In this document: positions 48,301 through 55,868 of the stretch, in pieces | Layout: the number at the start of each line of letters is the position of its first letter | Numbering within the stretch: position 1 is the first letter of the stretch | NCBI RefSeq assembly: GCF_019649055.1 | Contig: NW_026570395.1 | Span: 140,811-204,810 of the forward strand | Origin: Paramacrobiotus metropolitanus | Lineage: Eukaryota; Tardigrada; Eutardigrada; Parachela; Macrobiotidae | DNA: 64,000 bases | Reading direction: 5' to 3' | Position numbers and translations under genes: made by a program | The notes under the pieces: model-generated | Seen by the model: the letters and a program-made list of their open reading frames with translations, nothing else | Database searches by the model: none | What the model was told of the DNA's origin: nothing

Positions 48301-49680
48301 CTACGCTCTGTTGATAAACTATCAAATAGTCGACGACTGAGTGACCGTTATAATGTATGCAAGTAAATTTTGATGGAAATGATTTTTCAAAGTACTGCAA
48401 CCCATTAAGCGGTGTCATACCGTTTACACTGCAAAATTCAAAAAGTTTTCTACCTCGAGCTGTCGGTCGAGTAGCCTGTATATCCACGTTCTGTAAATTG
48501 ACGTATTCGATACTTCCTGATTCATTTTCCCGGTTTACATCCGCTTTCCAAAGCTTTGGCTTTAGATTTGCTATACGTGCATTAAAGTCACCGCATAACA
48601 GTACGTAACTTTCAGCCCTTGCGCGCTGAACTATTTCCGTAAGTTTTTCAAAACTTTCATTGTCATCAACGTTGACAACCGAATTGAACGGCGGCAAGTA
48701 AACACAGACCACGACAACGTTTTCGTTTGCAGAAACATTTATTTTTACCGCTAAAATATCACCATAAGATTCTTGCTCGTAGACAATACAGGACCTGAAT
48801 TCACTTTTAACATACACTGCGATTCCTCCCCCGGCAAAATTCGTTCGCACTTTGGACACCGTCTGATAGCCGGATACTTGCTTTATTTCGTGTTCGTTTT
48901 TTAGATGTGTTTCAACAAGTACAACCACATCGTGTTTTTTGATGAATTCACTGAAGTCGTTTTCGAACAAAGCGAACGTTCTTTTTAATCCGTTAACGTT
49001 CAGATAGACTATCGATAACTGCGTGTGCAAGTTCCTGGTTGCACGTGTACCACTGATATTACCGCTCTCTTCCGTTGACCAATTGAGTAGCCCGACAGAT
49101 CGTTCGGTACTACGATTACGTTCCGTTGACACATTTGGTAGCCCGACAAATTTTTCGTTAATATCGCACTGCTCCGTTAAGCTCAGCCGATCGTTAATTT
49201 GAAATTCCGATTGACGCCATCTGTATTCAGCTTTAGTATCTGTAGTACAAAACGATCCCGATTGACGCTCAAATAGTTCAGCTTGTGGAGTAACGGCACA
49301 CTGTCTACAGTTATCTGTAAGACTTGCACACGAGTTATTTCGTTCTCTATCTAACAGCGTGGCTCTTCTTACCGTATATTTTTCGATTTCGTAAAATTTT
49401 GTTGTGCTATATTCTGTTTGGTTTTCAAGTGTCCGGCTATCAACCCGGATACCATTGCTCTCGATTATTTGCGAGGCCCAATAACCTGACCTACAGAGAA
49501 TTCTCTTCCAGGACTGTACATGCGCACTTCTTTCAAGACTGTAACCAGCATCCCTTTTTATAAAAGAACTTGCCGCCTTTTCATACAAATAATATGTATT
49601 CGGGTTATTCGTTTTCGAAGCTAGTTTTTTTGAAACGTACGGGATTTTAGAATTTTACTGACCTTCGCTCTGGTATCGTG
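45377..49680 (-). mobile_element. LINE retrotransposon with 10-bp target-site duplication
   Basis: AGATTATGAA at 45367-45376 and at 49681-49690 flanks the element exactly. The minus-strand 3' end has GGAATAAAG, then a short (TTGTC)n-like tail instead of poly(A). The element carries one long uninterrupted frame for endonuclease and reverse transcriptase. The paralogous Ig flank at about 19855 is unoccupied, so the insertion postdates that duplication. Confidence 0.9.
45683..49588 (-). CDS. LINE polyprotein: APE endonuclease, reverse transcriptase, CCHC finger
   Basis: About 1300 codons without a stop. An N-terminal Ser/Arg-rich part (1 to about 190) is followed by an AP-type endonuclease (VVLVETHLKN, AGGGIAVYVKSEF, LLCGDFNARI, then SDHLPLRI). 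Then comes a reverse transcriptase with QGGFREDRNTFDQ, FIDFSSAFDTVCH, GVRQGYPSSGMLFDLYVDPL and the catalytic FADDIVLIS. The C-terminal finger is CNFCEVVEDKYHALNECPGY (C-x2-C-x7-H-x4-C). No RNase H domain was noticed. It would nick the target and prime reverse transcription there. There is no ATG before the endonuclease in this frame: the listed start is TTG and the first Met is about residue 390. So either the copy is 5'-truncated, or the ORF starts at a non-AUG codon or by reinitiation. Confidence 0.92.
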   Translation of the reverse strand: MYEKAASSFIKRDAGYSLERSAHVQSWKRILCRSGYWASQIIESNGIRVDSRTLENQTEYSTTKFYEIEKYTVRRATLLDRERNNSCASLTDNCRQCAVTPQAELFERQSGSFCTTDTKAEYRWRQSEFQINDRLSLTEQCDINEKFVGLPNVSTERNRSTERSVGLLNWSTEESGNISGTRATRNLHTQLSIVYLNVNGLKRTFALFENDFSEFIKKHDVVVLVETHLKNEHEIKQVSGYQTVSKVRTNFAGGGIAVYVKSEFRSCIVYEQESYGDILAVKINVSANENVVVVCVYLPPFNSVVNVDDNESFEKLTEIVQRARAESYVLLCGDFNARIANLKPKLWKADVNRENESGSIEYVNLQNVDIQATRPTARGRKLFEFCSVNGMTPLNGLQYFEKSFPSKFTCIHYNGHSVVDYLIVYQQSVGKILEFDILENLDFSDHLPLRILLNMDIARSIKNTKKKESDMHPFLTMNIESVLCFLFSGNNFQHNNYGDISLFNSVVEYVRANIRKQKIPFDSFTPELQVLQNEILELKNVKIQCWKIMTANNTEETREVFWSARKKFRKKVLQYNSIYERIYLEKVKHLQRENPKMFSKMLSFRKNEDSCTSVVPISLNDLYEYFKQKASYDSAVSKTPHINLSPSIPVLDSEITVNEIQRVVAKVAATSSSGSFPLCTEIFKKMCKNLQFLQILANTFNHVFESGIIPQEWLNGTLTPVPKPGKAHSPENCRPVVVEPMPMRLLSSILAKRIELWAHIEDDQGGFREDRNTFDQIYILHIICEKYAFRKKPIFLAFIDFSSAFDTVCHQKLWERLTELGISLKMLRFLKNMYGAAKNCVKWNKESSGFFPLEKGVRQGYPSSGMLFDLYVDPLTKYVREGRVTDIALGDLPVYLLKFADDIVLISENEEELLISVDRLSQFAQEHKLIISYAKSFCMVAKGAIRRQISCHIEIDGRKLEQVPEFRYLGFVLNEQCDLKKSAKHLTERVKMGYNMAIQKVSGIKTGFTWKTAQIIFEAVVGSVLTYGSELCGKNSEIDKVQINFAKRIFSLRSTTNTDAILYLLNLLPLSLRQVRQQMRFFEKLSRANSGTFLRAAFEESILVGKSRKRCWIKNALRELPEEIEINLTNTVQDIRNQLAQLNSVDIMTRLEKTFRVNLFKSVQDNAARSSRLHFLFQFLPVSGEVDLLKTMPVIISGNWVKMLTSGHYLAVETGRWNGLSREERICNFCEVVEDKYHALNECPGYFPHREKLKERLAFHDLSIPDGELVETMQNLLRKKDTPTEHDKTLFFCLSNFLTRS

Positions 49681-49927
49681 AGATTATGAAGTATCAATGT
49701 GCAAAATGGGCAAAATGCAGCCGTAGCACTACCAGTGGCTGTAGCATTGCCCCAGTAGCAGTACCCATCCCGTGGTCCGTCTACGAGACGGCTGTGCTAT
49801 AGCCATTTGTATTGCACTGCCGTATTTTGCCCAAATTATCCAATATTTTGGGTAAAATGCGGCAAATTGGGCATTTATCTATGTTTTTAGAAAATGCCCA
49901 TTTTATAATATGAACGTAATACTGACC

Positions 49928-51268
49928 TTTCGCCAATTCCACGATACAAATGCCTGGGAATTCCGTTGATTCTCCAAAGCCAGTCGTCGCCATATTGTGA
50001 TTCTTGGCAGTCTTGCCCTTGCCACTGAGATTCTCGCTGATCATCTCCGTTTTTGCACGGCGCATGCCAGAGACTAATAAAGGTGACGTTGTGCGGTCTT
50101 AGTTCAATGGATCACACTGAAACAAATAATTACCGGATTGGTTGGCTCTTAATTAACAGTTTCAAAGAGTGCAGATAGCGGCATAACAAAAGTATGTAGT
50201 TTTTCTCTAGTATTTTATGTTTTCGCACAAAAAGCAAGACAAATAAACCGCATACTGCTGCTTTTCCGATTCCGTAGACCGGTGTGAAAAGATAACCACC
50301 GCCCCCGGAAGACGACACGTTGATGATTAATCCGGTTTTCTGCTGTGTCATGATGCGAGCGGCTTTAACGGCGCAAATGTAATGATTCCCGTACAGAAAG
50401 CAACAATATAATATTAGGTGATTTTAATAATATTGCCATTGTGAATGGATATTGTCAGCTGCTCGGATGCAAACATTTTATAATTTTATGCCTCCAGAAC
50501 GTTTGCGCGTGTATGTCGTGTCAAATAATACAACTGATTTGCTTTTTATTCAGGAAATAGCCAATTAACGTGACAATGAGCCAGCGCTGATAGACGACTT
50601 TACGCAGTGTATATGCCACATAGTCTGTTAATACGAACACTTGTACTGACTTCGCAACATACTGATTACGGTTAATCAAGTCAAAACGAAAACTGTTTAG
50701 TATACTGTAGAGTACTTAGCACGAGACATGGTAACTCGTTTCATGCTCTTTATTACCATAATCCCACCCCGTTAACGGTTTCTCACACTCGTCCCGATAT
50801 CTCTCAGAAAGGTTTTCCGCAGTTTTCCGGCAATTCTGGCGCTCCGGAATACGCATTGCTCACCAGAATGTCCAGGCGTCCCTGCTCCTTTACAATTTGT
50901 TGAAAGACCGCATAATTTTTCTCGTGCCGATTAGGATCGCACAGGACGTGGATGTACTGGCCACCGCGACGCTGCACTTCGTCGGCGGTATGCTGCTGAC
51001 ATCCTGGGCCGGCTGCTGCATGAGATGGCTTCAGGTTCTTCCTGCAAATCACTATTCTTGTTGAAGAACTAACCAAAATATGTCGCGTACCATGTCCAGT
51101 TTTGAATTTCAGTCCGATATTATTCGGTCGTTTAACGGTGAATGTACTTGTACACTACGCACCTGTAATGTACACAATCAGCACCACTCGTCGCAGTTGT
51201 AGAGCGACACCTTTCCCGATTCCCCGCGATGCGCCCGTAACAAGGACTACTTTTCCGCTGAGCGACAT
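49928..51268 (-). pseudogene. DHRS1-like dehydrogenase 3, inverted and dead copy
   Basis: The order matches the gene at 30275-32174: exon 1 at 51163-51268 (TGASRGIGKG), exon 2 at 50757-51041, exon 3 near 50253-50386 (INVSSSGGGGYLFTPVYGIG) and exon 4 near 49928-50115. Lesions are a Trp-to-stop change at 50804-50806 in the KPFW motif, another TGA shortly after, loss of the exon 3 acceptor (ACAG to ACGG), a 19-nt deletion in exon 4 after TGTGAT, and no last exon. VNNAY has become VSNAY. It keeps the GGGGG run that the 30-kb copy has lost. Confidence 0.9.
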
Positions 51269-52218
51269 GGTCAAACAGCTCAAACTTGTACAACTTTAGT
51301 AAAGGAATGGAAGACAGAGACGATTTTTGTGATTTACGCCGAATAAAAGATAAACTTGCCTCATTTTTTGAAGCGTATATATACCGATATGTACCAGTAG
51401 CCAGTAGCTACCAATTATGTATCAGGCGCGTTGGATGTTGTGATTTTATATTGTCCTCCATCATATTCTATGTACAGAGTATATCTACCGCATACAAAAT
51501 TGATATTACTCGGTTTCTGGAGCCTGCGGCACTGTTAAGTAAGCAAAGAGAAATTGCTGCGTTAACTATATGCCAGCAGACGGTGCAAGATGCTTTATGG
51601 TGGGTGTACCGGGACTTTTGTTCGGCATCGCGGCTTGGCATCTTTCGCAGTAGTATGGTGCAGTTTTCCGGTGCATTCATCACTAATAAAAAACCCGCGG
51701 ACCCACTTATATAATAATGTACACAATCGAATTCTTGTGGTGGTGTACGCTCATACACTCGTTGAGGAGAGTAATAGAACATAATAATTCGTAAACACCA
51801 GTTTAATTTAATTAATTAACGGGAAGCTGCCTCCCGCGGCATTGGCAATGGCATTGCGGTTGCAAGCCAGCAAAAAATTCTATATGAAGTAACAGACTTC
51901 TACTCCACCAAGGAGACATCCAAACTAGGTCCGTATTGCTTAATTACGTCGATGAAAATGACGAATCGAAAGATTTTGGCATTTGCATTCGAAGTATTGA
52001 ATATCAATACACCCGTGCCTACCCAAAAATATCCTGCACGTTTCAGCTATAAAATTAATTATTTACATCCACAGGTGCGTTAGTTTATGTACTGTAGTTC
52101 TGTATATTATATACTATAATCTACGTGTATTCGTATCGGATCTGTGATCTAGCTGTAGACCGACTACCCAGTAATTAGACGGTAGTCATCGGCATGATAA
52201 TTAAGCCTTTTATTGCAG
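51269..52218. other. Inverted counterpart of 29834-30274, then unexplained sequence
   Basis: Positions 51269-51780 mirror the upstream block of the second dehydrogenase. Positions 51780-52218 hold no gene I can support; they may be remnants of the fourth dehydrogenase copy, whose last exon follows. Confidence 0.5.
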
Positions 52219-52289
52219 ATAACGAACTCATAAAGTCGGACACAGGTGATTCCGGCAAAGCGCATGATTTAAAAGACATTCAATTTTAA
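52219..52289 (+). pseudogene. Orphan last exon of a fourth DHRS1-like copy
   Basis: After TTTTATTGCAG the plus strand reads (G)DNELIKSDTG followed by KAHDLKDIQF and TAA. This matches the last exon of the intact gene (DNELTTKSGT to GLKDIPF) in length class, phase and motif. No other exon of this copy is visible upstream, so it is a remnant. Confidence 0.8.
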
Positions 52290-52443
52290 ATAAACAAATA
52301 TATATCCTAGTGAATAAATAGGTACAGTAAATAAATAGATAGATGTAGGACTAGTAAATGTAGCAAATAGTGTGACGAGTTTGACGCTCAGTGTGGCGAG
52401 TTGGTAAACCATAAAACCAGATAACATAATGAGTTTTTGAAAA

Positions 52444-52497
52444 TTTTATTGTTGAAACAAATTTTATTGTTGAAACAAATTTTATTGTTGAAACAAA
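52444..52497. repeat. Three 18-bp repeats carrying poly(A) signals
   Basis: On the minus strand the unit is TTTGTTTCAACAATAAAA, repeated three times with period 18. It brings three AATAAA signals, the first overlapping the stop codon of the membrane protein gene. Confidence 0.9.
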
Positions 52498-53918
52498 CTG
52501 GTTTCGGCTACCGTGGCTTTCACCTTCATTGGAATATGGTGGATGTCCACCGCAGTTTGTATGACCAGGGGCGACCATTCGGCATTTGTATCCCCGGGAT
52601 CGCTTTCCGAGTCGGCAAACTGGATGACACTCTCAGCGGCACAGCTGACGCCTGGGCCAACGGACCCGCCTTCCGTCTCCGTTTCAATCGTGTCATTTTT
52701 ATTGGCACAAAAGGTGATACCGCCGCTAACCGAACCATTATCATCGCCATTCGCCGCTTCAGATCCGTGTAATATGATAATAGTCTCGTTGTCAGGAAAT
52801 AAGAGCGGGCCATCATGCAGAGTTTCGCTGTTGCCCATAGTGGGCGCTGTCCGTTCCGCTTCCAGTTCCGGTTGCGCCGCAACTCCGTTCTGGTTGCTAG
52901 TGCTAGCGTGATCCAGCGCCGGTTTTCTCAAAATAACAAACGTGGTATTCTTCCAGCATAGCACTATGGGTGTCTCACTCGTTGAACAGGCAGTAAAAAG
53001 GTTTCTCAGTTCATCGGGCAGCTTTTCGCTATACACCACTATTGCATTAACCTTCAAATCCTGAAGGTCTTTTGTCAGTCTTTGTACAGCATATAAATAG
53101 GACGTTCCGTGTCCAGTCAATTTGCAGCTAGTTGTCCGGCGGCGATGCACCTTATATAAGTAATTACAATCCGGACAGCCGTTTTTGTTTTTTATGACCA
53201 CTTCGGGAAGGAATTCTTTCGTGCCAAACTCGCGAGAGCAGTCATAAAGAAACCCTGCTCCTTCACCAATGGCCGATACATGGACACATTCGAAGGATGT
53301 CATTAAGGATAGAGCAACCCAGTGCTCCTTTATAATCCGGTCACGGCTACAGTACTTGATCCCACCGGCAATTATTACAGCTATACGCCGATCTTTTTTC
53401 TTTACAAGCCAGTCAATAACTGGAACCCCAGAAGGCTGACCTTCGTCCTGGGAGGAAGGAAATTTAGACCTGAACCGTCTTGCTCTTAACCACATCCGTC
53501 TACGTCTGTCCGTCAGCTTTACTGCAGTCACTACGACGCAGATAATCAGAAGGGCAAACAATATGCCGCTAACAATTTTCAGAGCAAGAATCACTGCACT
53601 GAGAATATTTTGAGATGGATCAGGGTCCGGTACGTCATCGTTTTCCGCATCACTGGTGCTATTTAATTTGTCGAGCAACAGATTATCCATTAAAGACTGA
53701 TTAACTGATTGCAACTGATTGACTGATTTTGCAACTGATGGCAACTGATTGTAGAGTGGATCATTGTCGGTGCCCTCATTGCACAAAATAGGGCCAAGTG
53801 AAACCAGTGTGAGCGCAGGCGTACATGCGTACACCCTCGCTTTGGCAGTCTGTTGTGTTTTGTTGCACGCCCGCCTACGTGTGGCGAAAGCATGGTGTTC
53901 TGCGCGCACCCGCATCAT
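52482..53918 (-). CDS. Single-pass membrane protein with conserved cytoplasmic domain (paralogue B)
   Basis: A 478-residue frame from ATG 53918. It has a short N-terminal part with a weak hydrophobic stretch (PALTLVSLGPILC), an Asn/Ser-rich ectodomain with NQS and NST sequons, and a transmembrane segment about 105-134 followed by RRRRMWLRARRFR. The cytoplasmic domain parallels paralogue A: VIDWLVKKKDRRIAVII, then VALSLMTSFECVHV, YLYAVQRLTKDLQ, and VNAIVVYSEKLPDELRNLF, then KPALDHA. The tail is long and acidic. The true N-terminus may lie on an upstream exon, since the present one is not a clean signal peptide. It sits about 150 nt from the start of the 54-64 kb retroelement, pointing away from it. 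Function unknown; a receptor role is inference. Confidence 0.72.
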   Translation of the reverse strand: MMRVRAEHHAFATRRRACNKTQQTAKARVYACTPALTLVSLGPILCNEGTDNDPLYNQLPSVAKSVNQLQSVNQSLMDNLLLDKLNSTSDAENDDVPDPDPSQNILSAVILALKIVSGILFALLIICVVVTAVKLTDRRRRMWLRARRFRSKFPSSQDEGQPSGVPVIDWLVKKKDRRIAVIIAGGIKYCSRDRIIKEHWVALSLMTSFECVHVSAIGEGAGFLYDCSREFGTKEFLPEVVIKNKNGCPDCNYLYKVHRRRTTSCKLTGHGTSYLYAVQRLTKDLQDLKVNAIVVYSEKLPDELRNLFTACSTSETPIVLCWKNTTFVILRKPALDHASTSNQNGVAAQPELEAERTAPTMGNSETLHDGPLLFPDNETIIILHGSEAANGDDNGSVSGGITFCANKNDTIETETEGGSVGPGVSCAAESVIQFADSESDPGDTNAEWSPLVIQTAVDIHHIPMKVKATVAETSLFQQ

Positions 53919-54086
53919 GTGGCGGCTACGTGCGCATTTTTCACGCTTGCTGCAGTCAGCAATGCGGAGTTGTCCACGAGGAAATTCTATCGAATTTAGT
54001 CTGGTCTATAAAGTTCTAGCAATCACGCCGTTTCTCGCTTTCCATAGCGTAGGCGCTGTATAGCATTGCCAGATCTGTTTGGCAGG

Positions 54087-54237
54087 CAGAATTCCGTCAA
54101 TTCTGTTCCTGCGCGTGAACCTTCATCAGGTCCACGCTCATATGGTAGCAAGAGTCGTGTTCTCCAGGATAATCCCTGAGTTTTTTCCGTCCATCTGACG
54201 AGGAGTGGAGGATTTCTCCCGCGAGAAAGGGCTCGCG
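54087..54237 (+). repeat. First hairpins of the retroelement leader
   Basis: CAGAATT, loop CCGTC, AATTCTG is at 54087-54105. CGCGAG, loop AAAGGG, CTCGCG is at 54220-54237. Both stems are perfect (7 and 6 bp). Confidence 0.8.
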
Positions 54238-54290
54238 TACGGTTTGGTGGCGAAGGGAGCGTTTGGATCCACTCAGCAGACTTGAAAACG

Positions 54291-54486
54291 GTGCATCTCT
54301 ACTGCGTAGAGTGCACTGTATCAGTCTGACGCGACCAAGGTTACTGCCGTAGCTTTGGTTGGAGGGGCACAAGCGCCGAGAAAGATCGCCACAAGAGGCA
54401 GAAGCCCGAAGGGGGGCACGAGTGGGCAAGCCACTTTTGGACTGCGGGTGTGGAGTTCAGGTTCGTCTCTACTGCGTAGAACGAAC
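54291..54486 (+). repeat. Two hairpins sharing the apical TCTACTGCGTAGA element
   Basis: The first has basal stem GTGCA/TGCAC around CTCTACTGCGTAGAG (about 54291-54315). The second has basal stem GTTCGT/ACGAAC around CTCTACTGCGTAGA (about 54461-54486). The apical part is the same; the basal stems differ but each is self-complementary. Between them, at about 54365-54378, GGC, ACAAGC, GCC recalls the hairpins near 63.5 kb. Confidence 0.8.
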
Positions 54487-54778
54487 ACATCATACGCGCT
54501 CCCCCAAAAGGGTGGTCGAGCGCCCCTGTCGTCGCCAACGTCAAGGCACGACAGAAGACCCGCAGCCAGCAAGTCTTTTGGTCGACGCACCGCTGCGTCC
54601 TGCTGACACGAAGCAGAAGGGGTTATCGGCTGGCCCAGGAGAAGTCAGCTTAATCGCTGGAGGATTGGAGGATTCGCGGAAGGACGCGTTGGATCGATTC
54701 TGGATTCTGGAAATCGATAAAGGTCAGATTTCCGTTATTAATTTTAGAATTGGCTGATAAGTAGAATTTTCAATTTTC

Positions 54779-54929
54779 ATTGGTCGGTTCTGAGCTGAGC
54801 AGAAAAGTAGGCAGTACTTTTGCGCACGGCGCGCTAGTGAAAATTTTCGATTTTGGTCGTGACGTCACTCTGCCTTATAAACTGAAAAACAACTTACCTG
54901 ATTGGTCGATTATTCGCACTGTGATTGGC
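54779..54929 (+). promoter_or_regulatory. Promoter cluster: CCAAT-type boxes, CRE and TATA
   Basis: Inverted CCAAT boxes (ATTGG) lie at 54779-54783, 54902-54906 and 54925-54929. A full palindromic CRE/ATF site TGACGTCA is at 54861-54868, and TATAAA is at 54877-54882, spaced as in a core promoter. This is the probable transcription start region of the retroelement (U3/R-like). Confidence 0.55.
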
Positions 54930-55069
54930 GCAGCAGCGTAGCTAAAGTTAGCTAAGAAATCAGCCAACTAGAAGCTGAGATTTCGTAAGGAGGCGGAGTT
55001 TTTGCGCACGGCACTCAAGATTGTGACGTAGCTAGCTAAGAAAATTTTCTGAACCAACCGATGAGAAGT

Positions 55070-55454
55070 TGACCTTTACCGAAAAATTGACGAGATTGAT
55101 GACCTTTAATATAAGTGCCTAAGCTGAAGAAATAACGTTTGTTCTGAGGAAATCTAAGTTGATTTCTTAAATAAAATCCAAAAATATTCTCAGGTTAGAC
55201 GTTTCTGACTAAAGTTGTCAGTGACCTTTATAAGGAAAAAGTTCTGAAAGAAAAAGTGACCTTTAACGCGACGGAGTAAGCTATTAAGCTGAAACAGTGG
55301 GAAATTAATCTCATTTTACTAAAGGAAGTGTCCTTTAAAAGGGATTCAGTCAAATTTTTTCAAAGAAATAGTGACCTTTAGAAGGGACTTAGCACTTTTT
55401 TGAGGCAGAGTGACCTTTAGTAAAATTGAGCTGATACAAAAGAAGGTGACCTTT
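55070..55454 (+). repeat. Seven TGACCTTT words in the leader, all in one orientation
   Basis: TGACCTTT occurs at 55070, 55100, 55222, 55257, 55372, 55411 and 55447, mostly as GTGACCTTTA, with a variant GTGTCCTTTA at 55329. Downstream copies are mostly the complement AAAGGTCAC, so the leader could pair with the body of the transcript. Confidence 0.9.
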
Positions 55455-55577
55455 AGGGAAGCGCTTGTTTCTGTTTACGTGTAAAGGGGCTTACGTAGCT
55501 TAAACTAACACACGTGTCAGAAACATTATTAGCATCGTCCAAGTTATCCGATCATCAACTCAAGTCAAGACAAAGAT

Positions 55578-55790
55578 ATGGATCAAGACGGAGACGGTAA
55601 TGAACCGATCTCATCAGGGTCCCAAGGAAAACGGTCAAGGGACACGGAAAACCCGTATGAAGTGAAAAGGCAGCCGTACACGGCCGGTTGCTCACGAAAG
55701 GGCAACTCGAGCTCAGAAGACCTTTGGGAGGAAGGACACCAGAGGCTCAGAGGCCACATACCAAACGGCCCTGAGGGAAACTCAGAATGA
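55578..55790 (+). CDS. Short leader frame, probable decayed N-terminus of Gag
   Basis: The frame runs from ATG 55578 (MDQDGDGNEPISSGSQ) and ends at TGA 55788-55790. It is hydrophilic and in the same frame as the large Gag ORF that follows. A second stop lies at about 55802. Continuing in another frame gives NESSSDEVERTPGDMPEI, so an indel near 55780 probably interrupts one original Gag N-terminus. Alternatively it is a genuine upstream ORF. Confidence 0.5.
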   Translation: MDQDGDGNEPISSGSQGKRSRDTENPYEVKRQPYTAGCSRKGNSSSEDLWEEGHQRLRGHIPNGPEGNSE

Positions 55791-55868
55791 GAGCTCGAGC
55801 GATGAAGTGGAGAGAACTCCGGGCGACATGCCGGAGATAACACGGTAGACTCAGCAAAGGTCACCGAT

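Noticed and set aside
54341..54757. Overlapping open frames in the retroelement leader
   Set aside because: They coincide with hairpins and promoter-proximal sequence; no domain, and several frames are open at once because of GC-rich repeats.
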